A stretch of DNA of 64,000 nt from an uncultured Bacilli bacterium (GCA_934096075.1 CAKOLN010000007.1:1-64000), one strand, 5' to 3'. Counted from the stretch's first letter, positions 9,076 through 19,086 are shown. Translations and numbers: made by a program. The notes: a model not told the origin generated them from the letters alone.

Positions 9076-9906
9076 ATGGAAAGCAATTTAGAAAAATTTG
9101 AAAAAATACTTGATGAAATCAGAGTAATAAGAGATTTAGATGAATTTAAATCCAATAGTCCCACAGACTATGAAGATTTAATAAAAGGTTTAACAAATAT
9201 GTATGAAGAAATTATAATGGAGGCTAATACACTTGATGATGCAGATATAACTAAAGCTAATGAACTAGTAGATAAATTAATTAATGCTCAACCGGACTTA
9301 AAAGATTTAAAAGAAAAATTTAAAACACGCGCTAAAGTTATAATGAGCTTAAAAGAATTAGAGCAAACTAAAAACAACCTATTAAAAATTGATAATATAA
9401 CTGAATACAAAGAAAGACATCAAGATTTATTTGAAAAAGACATAGAAAGTATTATAAGAACATTTAGTACAATAACAGCTAATGTTGATGAATATTCAGA
9501 TGATTATAACAATGCAGTTTCATATATAAAAGATATTTGTAATAAACATCCTGAATTAAAAGAGTTTGAAAAACTATTCCTACAAGAAAAACTAGAAACA
9601 AAATCAATTGAAGAACAAACTAAAGAAATAACAATGAAATTTGAAAAAGAAAAACAAAAAGTAAAAGTAAACTCTTTAACAGAAGAAATTGAAAAATTAA
9701 AAGAAAAAAAAGTAACTAATCAAAAAGAACTAAATGATTATAGAGATTTAATCGAACAATATAAAAAAGATATACTAAATAATCCTAATATGACAAATGA
9801 AGAAAAACAAGAATTAATTAATAAATTAGATAAAGATAATCAAATAATTAGTATGTTAGAAATAATAATTCAAAAGGATAATATGCAAGGTGGACCAAGT
9901 CTATAA
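9076..9906 (+). CDS. Coiled-coil protein of unknown function
   Basis: ATG at 9076 is chosen because ATAGGAGAGAG lies 6-12 nt upstream. The frame is open from 9028 but has no ribosome site there. The product is 276 residues, highly charged (Lys/Glu) and almost entirely helical, with a strong coiled coil around residues 170-260 (repeated EKLKEKK, NDYRDLIEQYKKDI). It has no signal peptide or membrane helix, so it is cytoplasmic. The C-terminus ends MQGGPSL. It sits alone on the plus strand between two decayed DUF4143 remnants and is followed by a clear terminator. Function unknown. Confidence 0.75.
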   Translation: MESNLEKFEKILDEIRVIRDLDEFKSNSPTDYEDLIKGLTNMYEEIIMEANTLDDADITKANELVDKLINAQPDLKDLKEKFKTRAKVIMSLKELEQTKNNLLKIDNITEYKERHQDLFEKDIESIIRTFSTITANVDEYSDDYNNAVSYIKDICNKHPELKEFEKLFLQEKLETKSIEEQTKEITMKFEKEKQKVKVNSLTEEIEKLKEKKVTNQKELNDYRDLIEQYKKDILNNPNMTNEEKQELINKLDKDNQIISMLEIIIQKDNMQGGPSL

Positions 9907-9931
9907 ACACAGAATTTCTGTGTTTTTTTGT
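9903..9931 (+). terminator. Intrinsic terminator after the coiled-coil gene
   Basis: The stem ACACAGAA/TTCTGTGT is followed by a run of seven T on the plus strand. Confidence 0.85.
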
Positions 9932-10013
9932 AAAAAGGTGTAATTTATGATGCAAAAAGTGAAGAATTTGGTGTAAATATAGCAATAAATTTTATAGAAT
10001 TTGGTGTAAGTAA

Positions 10014-10208
10014 TTTTTCTACTACAAAAATTCCAATAGTTCAATTGAAATGGATTTCTTTATAAGAGATACAGATTCACTAATTCCAATCGAAGTAAAA
10101 GCATATGAAAAAAGTAAAAAAAGTTTAAATAAACTAATAGAATGGAATACATTAAAAAATAAAACTATGACATTCCTATTAAAAAGATTTTTAAAAGACA
10201 AAAACTAG
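10014..10208 (+). pseudogene. Second DUF4143-type ATPase remnant, frameshifted
   Basis: An open piece of 64 codons ends at TAG 10206-10208. It reads YYKNSNSSIEMDFFIRD, then LIPIEVKAYEKSKKSLN, matching the C-terminal nuclease-like part of DUF4143 ATPases (compare EIDFVIQ...IIPIEVKSNKS in the intact gene at 17788). There is no start codon or upstream ATPase domain. The weakly similar stretch at 9950-10013 is in another frame. It is on the opposite strand to the 8787 remnant, so the two are separate decay events or an inverted pair. Confidence 0.65.
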
Positions 10209-10226
10209 CCTCTGCTAGTTTTTTAT
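10200..10226. terminator. Bidirectional terminator
   Basis: AACTAGC-CTCT-GCTAGTT with T runs on both strands. It ends the plus-strand remnant and the minus-strand subtilase gene, whose stop lies inside it. Confidence 0.85.
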
Positions 10227-11308
10227 AATGATCTTTCACTATCTAAATCTAAAGAAATTTGCTCAATAATTGCCTTTGCATTTATAACATTAAATCCATC
10301 AACATTAACAGTCGTTTCTTTAGCAACTTTAGTAAACTCTTCAAATGTTAATTTTGGATTAACTTCCAAGGCTAATGCATAAATTCCACATAGTTTTGGT
10401 ATTCCCCAACTAAATGTATTATTCCCGTGAAACATATAATCAGATTGACTTCCCCAAAGAGGTATCATTTCACTACATGGAACCATTATCTTTTCTTTTG
10501 CAAGTTCAACATTTGATTTTTGCCAATCACTTAAATAATATTGACTATTGTTTAAATCCATATTAACTACAGTAAAGTTCTTAGCAAACTCGTTTGAATC
10601 TATAACTTCGCAACCAGTTTCTCTAAGTTTACTTTTTAGTTGTTCATATTTTTCTCCCAATGCTTTACCATAACCATTACTAATATTAACAATTCTAATA
10701 CCCTCTCCATTTAAGTTTCTATTATATATTTCTAATAATTTTGAATATGTTAATTGTCCAAAAAATGTTCTAGCATCAGATGTAACTAATTCTGGATGTT
10801 CTTCATAATAATTCGGATTAATATCATAAAAATCTATCTCAGCATTTGGAACAACACCAATATTTTTTCCAACTAAGTAAGACAAAACAACCTCACCATG
10901 AAAATGTTCTCCTCTTGAACCATAACTTTCATAATAATTTTTAATCTTACCTTCTAATTCAACTGGAGTAACGTTAAAACCATTGTCAATGACAGCAATT
11001 TTTATTCCGTCACCTTTTAGTCCTTCTTTATGTAACAAATCAATATCTGTAGTTGTCTTAAAGTAATTACTATTAAACTTAAAAGGATGATTATCTGGAA
11101 ATTTTGTTGCAGTTGAATAATTCACTTGTCTAACAATTCCATCACTAAATTCTCCAACAAACTTTTTGCCACTTAAATCACTAAAAGCAAATCCCCATTG
11201 CTTAAATTTTTCATTTCTTAAAGCATATTTTAACCACTCTTCAGTTATGATATCCGGTACAACTTCTTCTCCATATATAAGTTTTTCATATTTTTTTATA
11301 TCATACAT
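10223..11308 (-). CDS. Subtilisin-like (S8) serine protease without a signal peptide
   Basis: A 361-residue protein. The catalytic triad is visible: Asp108 in IAVIDNG, His137 in FHGEVV and Ser300 in NNTFSWGIP. Asn211 in VNISNGYG is in the oxyanion-hole position. The usual GTSMA around the serine is here NTFSWGIPKL, so this is a divergent branch. The N-terminal 90 residues are not a recognisable inhibitor propeptide, and no signal peptide or membrane helix is seen, so a cytoplasmic location is inferred. AGGTG precedes the ATG. It follows pcrA by 9 nt and may be co-transcribed with it. The substrate is unknown. Confidence 0.85.
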   Translation of the reverse strand: MYDIKKYEKLIYGEEVVPDIITEEWLKYALRNEKFKQWGFAFSDLSGKKFVGEFSDGIVRQVNYSTATKFPDNHPFKFNSNYFKTTTDIDLLHKEGLKGDGIKIAVIDNGFNVTPVELEGKIKNYYESYGSRGEHFHGEVVLSYLVGKNIGVVPNAEIDFYDINPNYYEEHPELVTSDARTFFGQLTYSKLLEIYNRNLNGEGIRIVNISNGYGKALGEKYEQLKSKLRETGCEVIDSNEFAKNFTVVNMDLNNSQYYLSDWQKSNVELAKEKIMVPCSEMIPLWGSQSDYMFHGNNTFSWGIPKLCGIYALALEVNPKLTFEEFTKVAKETTVNVDGFNVINAKAIIEQISLDLDSERSL

Positions 11309-11317
11309 ACATCACAC

Positions 11318-13399
11318 CTACAATTCAATCTTTCTTAAACTCTTATGATTTTTAGCTAATTGCTTTATCCCATCTTTAAATCCAAATGCTATAGTCGCAA
11401 GACTACCATCAATTTTAACTACAACTCCATCTCCATATCTTTCATGTCTTACTCTATCTCCAACATTTAAATCATCATTTCTACCACTTTCATACATTTC
11501 TCCAGTTTTAATAGTTTTATTTTCAACAATATTACTTTCTATTAAATCACTACTAATCTCTCCAATAAATCTACTAGGAATATTACTACTTGATTTACCA
11601 AATAATGTTCTATGTCTAGTATTTAATAAATATAAATGTTTTTTTGCTCTAGTAATACCAACATAACACAATCTTCTTTCCTCTTCTAATTCACTTTCAC
11701 TTTCCATACTTCTCATGTGTGGGAAAATTCCTTCTTCTAAACCAACTAAGAAAACATCATTAAATTCAAGCCCCTTCGCAGAATGTAATGTCATCAAACT
11801 AACGCCATCTTCTACTTCTTTATATTCTCTCATATCACTAACAAGACTAATATTTTCTAAGAATTCTTCTAGATTATAAATTCCCTTCTCTTCAAAAGAC
11901 AAAGTAATACTTTTAAACTCCTCCAAGTTCTCTAATCTTATTTGACTTTCTAAAGTATCACTCTCTTCAAGCTCACTTCTCATTCCAGTTTTATCTAATA
12001 TTAAATCAACTAATCCACTTAAATTAGTATTCTTACTCTCTTCTTTTAAATCTAATATTAAATTTTTAAACTCTAACTCTTTACCACTACTAATAGTTTC
12101 AAACATAGAAACATCACTAATATTAGATTCCGTCCTAAGTCTTTCCAAAGTTTTAAGTCCTATTCCTCTTTTAGGCACATTAATAACCCTTTCCAAACTA
12201 ACATCATCATTAGTATTATATATTAAATGTAAATACGCAATTAAATCTTTAATTTCTTTTCTATTATAGAAGAAATAACTACCTACTATTCTAAAAGGAA
12301 TATTTTCTTTCAAAAATGCTTCTTCAATAACACGACTCTGTCCATTAGTTCTATATAAAACAGCTATTTCTTTAGGCTTTTCCCCATTACTTATTAACTT
12401 TCTAACTTCATTAATAACTGTTCTAGCTTCCTCTAATTCACTTTCACATCTAATATATTTAATCTTATCTCCATCACCATTATTACTCCATAAATTCTTT
12501 TCTTTTCTCTCTTTATTATTTTTAATAACATCATTCGCTGCTTTTAAAATATTATTAGTACTTCTATAATTCTCATCTAATAAAACTGTCTTAGCCATAG
12601 GATAATCTTTTTCAAAATTCATAACATTCATATAGTTAGCAAATCTAAAGGAATAAATTGATTGATCCATATCTCCTACAACAAATAAATTTAAATACTT
12701 ACTAGCAAGTAACTTACAAAGTTCATATTGAACCATATTTGTATCTTGATACTCATCTACTAAAATATATTGATAATGTACTTGATATTTATCTAATACT
12801 TCATCACTCTTCTTAAATATTTTAACAGGTAATATTAATAAATCATCAAAATCAACACTATTATTTCTCTTTAACATAGAAACATACTTCTTATATATTT
12901 TAATAACTACTTGATCAAGTGGACTAGTCATAAACTTACTATATTCTTCAGGACTTAATCCTTCATTTTTAGCAAAACTTATTTTATTAAGTATATATTT
13001 AATAGGATAATTCTCACTACTTAAATTCATTTCTTTTAAGAATTTTTTAATCAAACTATTAACATCATCTCTATCTAAAATAGTTATATTATTTGTATAA
13101 CCTAACACATCAGCATTCTCTCTTAAAACTTTAAGTCCAAAAGAGTGAAAAGTACCAATAAATATTTTATCAGCATCACTACCTATACTTCTAGATACTC
13201 TTTCTCTCATTTCTCGAGCTGCCCTATTAGTAAATGTAATAGCTAATATATTTTGTGGTCTAACACCACTATTAATAAGATTAACTATTCTTTCCGTTAA
13301 AACTCTTGTCTTACCACTTCCAGCACCTGCTAGAACTAAACAAGGTCCTTCTTTATGCATTACTGCTTCTTTTTGTCTTTCACTTAATTTATCAAACAT
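11318..13399 (-). CDS. pcrA: ATP-dependent DNA helicase PcrA/UvrD
   Basis: A 693-residue superfamily 1A 3'-5' helicase used in repair and in clearing replication obstacles. Visible motifs are Walker A AGAGSGKT at 24-31, motif Ia ITFTNRAAREM, Walker B VDEYQDTN at about 218, motif III GDMDQSIYSFR, motif IV ENYRS, motif V TLHSAKGLEF, and motif VI VGITRAK. The C-terminus ends with the small tudor-like domain (VGDRVRHERYGDGVV) typical of PcrA. Start at 13399 follows GGAGAAATAAATT. Confidence 0.96.
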   Translation of the reverse strand: MFDKLSERQKEAVMHKEGPCLVLAGAGSGKTRVLTERIVNLINSGVRPQNILAITFTNRAAREMRERVSRSIGSDADKIFIGTFHSFGLKVLRENADVLGYTNNITILDRDDVNSLIKKFLKEMNLSSENYPIKYILNKISFAKNEGLSPEEYSKFMTSPLDQVVIKIYKKYVSMLKRNNSVDFDDLLILPVKIFKKSDEVLDKYQVHYQYILVDEYQDTNMVQYELCKLLASKYLNLFVVGDMDQSIYSFRFANYMNVMNFEKDYPMAKTVLLDENYRSTNNILKAANDVIKNNKERKEKNLWSNNGDGDKIKYIRCESELEEARTVINEVRKLISNGEKPKEIAVLYRTNGQSRVIEEAFLKENIPFRIVGSYFFYNRKEIKDLIAYLHLIYNTNDDVSLERVINVPKRGIGLKTLERLRTESNISDVSMFETISSGKELEFKNLILDLKEESKNTNLSGLVDLILDKTGMRSELEESDTLESQIRLENLEEFKSITLSFEEKGIYNLEEFLENISLVSDMREYKEVEDGVSLMTLHSAKGLEFNDVFLVGLEEGIFPHMRSMESESELEEERRLCYVGITRAKKHLYLLNTRHRTLFGKSSSNIPSRFIGEISSDLIESNIVENKTIKTGEMYESGRNDDLNVGDRVRHERYGDGVVVKIDGSLATIAFGFKDGIKQLAKNHKSLRKIEL

Positions 13400-13466
13400 A
13401 ATTTATTTCTCCATTCTTCTTGTATATATTCATTCTATATCAAATACATATGTTTGTCAATATAAA

Positions 13467-13492
13467 AGATTAACTATATCTTCATAGTTAAT
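13467..13492 (-). terminator. Terminator downstream of the divIC-like gene
   Basis: GATTAACTAT and ATAGTTAATC pair around a GAAGAT loop on the minus strand, followed by TTTTAT. The stem overlaps the divIC-like stop. Confidence 0.7.
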
Positions 13493-13775
13493 CTATCTTA
13501 ATAATAATTTCTCCTTCTTTACTATATAAATACTTCTCTCTAGCATACCTAGCAACATACTCTTCATCCTGTAATTTTTGTATTTCACTTTTTAGTAATT
13601 CTTCTTTCTCTAACTTAAGAGCATACTCTTCATCTAATTTTTTCTTTTCTTTAATATTTTTATAAATATTAGACCAATAACTAAACATATTACTTAAAAA
13701 CAATGTAAGTAATGGAATAAAAATAATCATTAAAACAATTAATCTTCTCTTATCTTTCTTAGTTACTCGTTTCAT
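13488..13775 (-). CDS. DivIC/FtsB-type septum formation initiator
   Basis: A 95-residue protein with a basic cytoplasmic start (RVTKKDKRR), one membrane helix (about 12-32) and an outside coiled coil of about 45 residues (KEKKKLDEEYALKLEKEELL). It ends in the DivIC/FtsL-like motif EEYVARYAREKYLYSKEGE. Members stabilise the FtsL/DivIB division complex at the septum. In Bacillus divIC follows yabP-yabQ; here those genes lie about 5.7 kb upstream. The family (DivIC or FtsB) is clear, but the exact paralogue is inferred. Confidence 0.85.
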   Translation of the reverse strand: MKRVTKKDKRRLIVLMIIFIPLLTLFLSNMFSYWSNIYKNIKEKKKLDEEYALKLEKEELLKSEIQKLQDEEYVARYAREKYLYSKEGEIIIKID

Positions 13776-13874
13776 ATCTTTCTCCTACATAAATGATACC
13801 ATAAAAAATACAAAATTTCAACTTTTACACTTATATGTTTAATTACTTTTAGTTTTTATTCTACACAGGTCATT

Positions 13875-15653
13875 TTATATTCTTTCAGGAACTTTAATAA
13901 CCAAAATATTAAGTAACATATCATTAAGTCTTTTAGTAACACTAGTTAACTTAATCCAAGAATTTCTCTTATTAACATCACTTTCAGTTAATATTCTAAA
14001 ACTATTATAAAAATTATTAAACAAAGAATTTATTTCATATAAATAATCCGCAATTATATTAAGATTCTTATTATTATAAGCACTTCTTAATACATCATTA
14101 ACTTTACTTATACTTAATAATAATCTTCTTTCTTCTTCACTAAAAGGATTAACAATATCTCCATCTATAGAATATCCCATATCTTTAGCTTTATTAATTA
14201 TAGAATTTTGTCTTACACTAGAATATAATTGATAAGCCCCAGTTTTACCATTTACATTAGTAAACTTCTCTATATCAAATATATAATCTGTTTCTCTATT
14301 AGAACTAGCATCAGCATACTTAATACATCCTTGAGATACTATATCAGAAATATTTTCTATTTCTTCACTACTCATATTTTCATTCTTACTTAATATATCT
14401 TTTTCATAATCTTTAACTAATTCAAGTAGACTAACTAATTTCATTACTCCACCATCTCTAGTTTTAAAAGGTTTACCATCTTTACCATTCATAGTACCAA
14501 ATCCAAAATATCTTAACTTAGTACTTTCAGGAACTATAGATGATTTATAAGCAGCTCTAAAACACTGAGTAAAATGTAATGCTTGTCTTTTATCTACTAC
14601 ATACCATATTTCATCAGGATTATATTTATTCATTCTATCATACATAGTAGCAATCTCAGTTGCGTGATATCCAATAGATCCAGCAGATGTTTTAAGAATT
14701 AAAGGTGGTACTTCAGTAGTATCTTTATCTTCACTAACATCCATTATAAGAGCACCTTCACTTATTCTAGTTAACTTCTTATCTTCTAATATTTCAAGTA
14801 CTGAAGAAACATACTTATCAGCATCACTTTCCCCATTCCATAAATCAAAATGAACATCTAATCTATCATATATCTTTTTTAAATCATCAACACTTACTTC
14901 AACTATTTTCTTCCATAGTTCATAATATCCTTTATGACAAGGTTCACTTTCATCTTGTAATATCTTAGTTGCAATCCTAGCTTCTTCCATCCTATTCTCA
15001 TCACTTTTAGCATCACTACTTGCCTTAGGATAAATAACTTCTAAATCACTTATTGAAACAGGACTAACACTTGGATATTCTCCATTATAATTAGGATCAA
15101 AATACACTAAATCAGGTTGCATTATCTTTATTTCAGAAATAACCATACCCATTTGTCTGCCCCAATCACCTAAATGAACATCTCCAATTACATCATCACC
15201 TAATAATTTAGCTAATCTTTTTAATCCTTCTCCTATAATAGCACTCCTTAAATGACCTACATGTAAAGGTTTAGCCACATTCGCACCACCATAATCAAGA
15301 ACTATTTTTTTCTTATCTACTTTACTAACACCAAAATTATCTAAATTAGATATCTTAGTAACAAATTGAACTAAAAACTCATCACTAACATTTATATTTA
15401 AAAATCCAGGGCCATCTATACTTATCTTAGAAAATATTTTATTTTCCTTTAAACTCTCTACTACATCTAAAGCAATATTTCTAGGATTTTTCCCATATTC
15501 TTTAGCTATTTGCATAGCAAAGTTAGATTGAAACTGAGATAAATCAGGTCTACCAGATATAGTAACTAATTTATTAATATCTCCTGGTATTACATATCCA
15601 CATTTAATAATTTCTTCATTTAATATTTGTGATAAATAACTCGTTAAAGACAT
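13875..15653 (-). CDS. argS: Arginyl-tRNA synthetase
   Basis: Class I aminoacyl-tRNA synthetase that charges tRNA-Arg. The ATG at 15653 is chosen because AAGGGAGTGG lies just upstream. The track-style GTG at 15671 overlaps that site. The product is 592 residues. It has the N-terminal additional domain, the HIGH-like motif HVGH in PLHVGHLRSA, and the conserved GDWGRQMG. The KMSK motif is replaced (GKPFKTRDGG region), as in many ArgRS. The C-terminal anticodon domain contains YQLYSSVRQNSI. It lies downstream of asnB and its terminator. Confidence 0.96.
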   Translation of the reverse strand: MSLTSYLSQILNEEIIKCGYVIPGDINKLVTISGRPDLSQFQSNFAMQIAKEYGKNPRNIALDVVESLKENKIFSKISIDGPGFLNINVSDEFLVQFVTKISNLDNFGVSKVDKKKIVLDYGGANVAKPLHVGHLRSAIIGEGLKRLAKLLGDDVIGDVHLGDWGRQMGMVISEIKIMQPDLVYFDPNYNGEYPSVSPVSISDLEVIYPKASSDAKSDENRMEEARIATKILQDESEPCHKGYYELWKKIVEVSVDDLKKIYDRLDVHFDLWNGESDADKYVSSVLEILEDKKLTRISEGALIMDVSEDKDTTEVPPLILKTSAGSIGYHATEIATMYDRMNKYNPDEIWYVVDKRQALHFTQCFRAAYKSSIVPESTKLRYFGFGTMNGKDGKPFKTRDGGVMKLVSLLELVKDYEKDILSKNENMSSEEIENISDIVSQGCIKYADASSNRETDYIFDIEKFTNVNGKTGAYQLYSSVRQNSIINKAKDMGYSIDGDIVNPFSEEERRLLLSISKVNDVLRSAYNNKNLNIIADYLYEINSLFNNFYNSFRILTESDVNKRNSWIKLTSVTKRLNDMLLNILVIKVPERI

Positions 15654-15690
15654 TTTACCACTCCCTTTCACAAAGATAATACCATATTAA

Positions 15691-15717
15691 AGAAAAAAAA
15701 GAAAGCACTTAGCTTTC
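15691..15717 (-). terminator. asnB terminator
   Basis: GAAAGC and GCTTTC pair around a 5-base loop, followed on the minus strand by a run of eight T. The stem overlaps the asnB stop. Confidence 0.85.
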
Positions 15718-17520
15718 AAAAAACACATGATACCATCTTAAAAATACATACACATTCCATATTTTTCTATAATTATCTTTAGTTTTATTTTTATGTTCTT
15801 CCAATAATTTATTAAGATACTCAGTATTAAAGTATTTATTAGCTATATCACTTTCAAAACTCTTCTTTATATCTAAATAAATATCTTCATCTCTCATCCA
15901 TTCTCTAACAGGAACTGGAAAACCTAATTTTTTCTTTTTATATGCTTCAGTTGGTATTACCTTCTGAGCAGCACTCCTTAATGCTACTTTAGTATTTTCT
16001 TTAGTTACTTTATAATTAGTTGGTAATCCACTAGCAATCTTAAATACTTCTTTATCTACAAAAGGTACTCTACCTTCAACAGAATTAGCCATAGTCATTC
16101 TATCAGCCTTTTGTAATATATCTTTAACTAACCAAAAATTAATATCTACTGCTTGCATTTTAATTAAATCACTTTTATCTTTATATTCATTAAATACATC
16201 TTTAGTTATATCTTTAATCTTATACCCATCTTTATTATTAAGTAATTTCTTAATTTCCCTTTCACTCCATATTTTAGAAACACCTACATAACTATTTTCT
16301 AGTTTTTCACCTCTTCTAACAAGAAAATTAACTCCTCTTATTGGTGGTAAAACACTAAGTACTTTACTTACCATATGTCTCATAAAATAAGGAATCTTAT
16401 TATACCAAGCAAAATCAACTTCTTCTCTATAATAATTATAACCTCCAAAGAATTCATCTGCTCCTTCACCACTCAATACTACTTTTAAATCTTTACTAGC
16501 TATATTAGCTACAAAATATAAAGCTGTAACCGCAGGATCACTTGTTGGTTCATCCATATGATATATAACTTTATCTAAAACATCAAAATAATCTTTCTTA
16601 GTTATTATTTTATTAGTATTTTTAATACCTAACTTATTAGTTAAATCCTTAGCATAACTAGTTTCATCATATTTATTATTTTCATAACCAACCGTATAGG
16701 TATTACTAGGTTTAGCAAGACTTACTATATATGATGAATCTACTCCACTACTTAAAAACGATCCAACAGGCACATCACTAACTAAATGATGTTTAACTGA
16801 ATCTCTCATAACTTTATCTATAGAATCAACTGCATCATCATAACTATTATTAATAGTATTAAATTCCATATTAAAGTATCTCTTAATATCTAAATTACCA
16901 TTTTCATAACTAATAGTATGTCCTGGTTTTAAATTATAAACTCCCTTAAAGAACGTCTCACTAGTTGGAGTAAAACTAAAACTTAAATAACTAGAAAGTA
17001 ACTTATCATTAAATTCTTTCTTAAAATTAGGATTACCTAAAAAAGCCTTAATCTCAGATGCAAACATAAAATTATCATCTTCATTATAATAATAGAAAGG
17101 TTTAATACCAAAATAATCTCTAGCACCAAATAAACTATTATTTTTAATATCATATATCATAAAAGCAAACATACCTCTTAAATGACTAGGTACTTCTTTA
17201 CCCCATTTTAAATATCCATTTAATATAACTTCAGTATCACTATTAGTATTAAATTTATATTCTTTTAATTCTTTCTTAAGTTCTTTATAATTATATATTT
17301 CTCCATTAAAAACTATAACTAATGATTTATCACTACTAAACATTGGTTGAGATCCTTTATCAACATCTATAATAGATAATCTTTTATGACCTAAAGCTAC
17401 ACTTTCATTAACATAATATCCATCCCCATCAGGTCCACGATGTTGAATTCTATTAGCCATATCTTTAATTATTTTATCTTTATTTTTATCTTTACTTACT
17501 ATTCCTACTATTCCACACAT
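15709..17520 (-). CDS. asnB: Asparagine synthase (glutamine-hydrolysing)
   Basis: A 603-residue two-domain enzyme making asparagine from aspartate, glutamine and ATP. The N-terminal Ntn-type glutaminase starts MCGIVGIVS with Cys2 as nucleophile, and has QHRGPDG and NGEIYNY. The C-terminal synthetase domain has the PP-loop SSGVDSS, and further conserved pieces such as LSGEGADEFFGGYNYY and the C-terminal KKKLGFPVPVREWM. All key parts are present. It appears to be monocistronic, with a terminator behind it and a 267-bp spacer in front. Confidence 0.96.
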   Translation of the reverse strand: MCGIVGIVSKDKNKDKIIKDMANRIQHRGPDGDGYYVNESVALGHKRLSIIDVDKGSQPMFSSDKSLVIVFNGEIYNYKELKKELKEYKFNTNSDTEVILNGYLKWGKEVPSHLRGMFAFMIYDIKNNSLFGARDYFGIKPFYYYNEDDNFMFASEIKAFLGNPNFKKEFNDKLLSSYLSFSFTPTSETFFKGVYNLKPGHTISYENGNLDIKRYFNMEFNTINNSYDDAVDSIDKVMRDSVKHHLVSDVPVGSFLSSGVDSSYIVSLAKPSNTYTVGYENNKYDETSYAKDLTNKLGIKNTNKIITKKDYFDVLDKVIYHMDEPTSDPAVTALYFVANIASKDLKVVLSGEGADEFFGGYNYYREEVDFAWYNKIPYFMRHMVSKVLSVLPPIRGVNFLVRRGEKLENSYVGVSKIWSEREIKKLLNNKDGYKIKDITKDVFNEYKDKSDLIKMQAVDINFWLVKDILQKADRMTMANSVEGRVPFVDKEVFKIASGLPTNYKVTKENTKVALRSAAQKVIPTEAYKKKKLGFPVPVREWMRDEDIYLDIKKSFESDIANKYFNTEYLNKLLEEHKNKTKDNYRKIWNVYVFLRWYHVFFES

Positions 17521-17787
17521 ATTATATTTTCAAATCCTTTCATATCTATTATAACCAAAATTATATGAAATAGAAAGAAAAAAGATTTAGTTATTTTATA
17601 TTTATTAATATTGTTACACCAAAACCACTCAATTACGCATTTTTCAATTTTTTTTATTTTGCGTAATAGGAATTAAATTATTAATCCGAAATCTTAGTTA
17701 TTTAACTCGTATTTTATCCTTCACAAAATATTAATTGCATCACACATATTAGAATTGCACCATTTTATTATAAAATGATGCAATTAA
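17521..17787. other. Intergenic region with two inverted repeats
   Basis: No gene seen. At 17628-17673, ATTACGCA and TGCGTAAT flank an AT spacer. At 17753-17785, AATTGCAxCATTTTA pairs with its near-complement around TTA; this lies just behind the DUF4143 gene and may be its terminator. The region must also carry the asnB promoter. Confidence 0.5.
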
Positions 17788-19086
17788 TTAAATTATATTA
17801 TCAATATATTCTATAAAATAAAGTGGAATATTTATAATCTTACCATCCTTACTTAAATTATTTAAAGAAAATCTAATTGAAATATCATTATCATTTAAAG
17901 AATTATACTTAGTTAAACTATTATGATTAGTACTTTTATTAGATTTTACCTCTATTGGAATAATTTTATTTCTTTTTTGAATAACAAAATCAATCTCATT
18001 ATTATCAAATACATAATAATTAGGTGAACTCTCATATAAATAAGTAAGTACATTAGCAACATAATTTTCTGTAAAAGAACCTTTAAACTCTTCTAAAAGC
18101 TTATTACCTTCTAAGATAATATTACTATCTAAATCTGACATTTTTCTAAGAAGCCCTATATCATCCATATATATTTTAAATGCAGATAAATCGTTATATG
18201 CTTTTAACGGAAAAGCACACTTATTAACTAAATAACACTTATTAATCAAATCAGCATCATTTAACCAATTCAAAGCACCCTCATATTCTCTTGCTCGCGC
18301 ACCTTCTTTTACAACTTGATATACAAACTTTTTGTTTTCTCTTGCTAGTTGAGAAGGTATATTATTCCAAATTAAAGATATTTTATTAGCAGTATTAACA
18401 TCAGTATGTTTAGAAAAATCATTTTCATAAGCAATCAAAATATTTTTTTGAATCTTATTAACTTTTTCTATATCTTTATCATTTATCCAACTATAAACAA
18501 CTTCTGGCATTCCACCAATAATATAATATATCTTTAACTTTTCAATTAACTTATCTTCAAATACTTTAGGTATCTCTTTTATTTCCACAGTCTTTTTCAT
18601 GACATCAACCAAATTTTCAGAATTATCTGCGATTAAAAACTCACTAAAAGTCATTGGATATAAATTTAAAAAATCTACTTTTCCAACCGGAAATGATACT
18701 TTAGATAATCTTATACCTAATAAAGACCCAGCACATATAACATGATACTCATTTGCTTCTTCACAAAAATATTTAAGTGAATTTAATGCATTCGGACACT
18801 CTTGTATTTCATCAAAAAATATTAAGGTTGTCCCAGGGTTTATCTTTTTTCCATTAACTAAAGATAATTGTTCTATAATTCTATGTGGATCTTTAGTATT
18901 TAAAAAAAGTTGTGATAATCCTTCATCATGGTCAAAATTAAAGTAAGCAATGTTATCATAATACCCTTCACCAAATTCTTTAACTATATAGGTTTTACCA
19001 GTTTGTCTAGCGCCTCTTAAAATCAATGGTTTTCTATCTTTACTATTTTTCCATTCAATCAACTTATCAGTTATAAATCTTCTCAT
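17788..19086 (-). CDS. AAA ATPase with C-terminal DUF4143 domain (intact)
   Basis: The ATG at 19086 (MRRFITDKLIEWK) is chosen over 19137 because GGGTGATG precedes it and a TATAAT-like -10 lies inside the longer version. The product is 432 residues. Walker A is RGARQTGKT (about 22-30) and Walker B is LIFFDEIQE. A DUF4143 domain follows, with NEIDFVIQ and IIPIEVKS. Such proteins are common, often multi-copy, accessory ATPases in Bacillota and Bacteroidota. Their role is not settled. This is the live member of a family that has left two remnants at 8.8 and 10.1 kb. Confidence 0.9.
   Translation of the reverse strand: MRRFITDKLIEWKNSKDRKPLILRGARQTGKTYIVKEFGEGYYDNIAYFNFDHDEGLSQLFLNTKDPHRIIEQLSLVNGKKINPGTTLIFFDEIQECPNALNSLKYFCEEANEYHVICAGSLLGIRLSKVSFPVGKVDFLNLYPMTFSEFLIADNSENLVDVMKKTVEIKEIPKVFEDKLIEKLKIYYIIGGMPEVVYSWINDKDIEKVNKIQKNILIAYENDFSKHTDVNTANKISLIWNNIPSQLARENKKFVYQVVKEGARAREYEGALNWLNDADLINKCYLVNKCAFPLKAYNDLSAFKIYMDDIGLLRKMSDLDSNIILEGNKLLEEFKGSFTENYVANVLTYLYESSPNYYVFDNNEIDFVIQKRNKIIPIEVKSNKSTNHNSLTKYNSLNDNDISIRFSLNNLSKDGKIINIPLYFIEYIDNII

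Noticed and set aside
17753..17785. Operator or attachment site
   Set aside because: The inverted repeat is more simply a terminator behind the DUF4143 gene; no second copy or recombinase is nearby.
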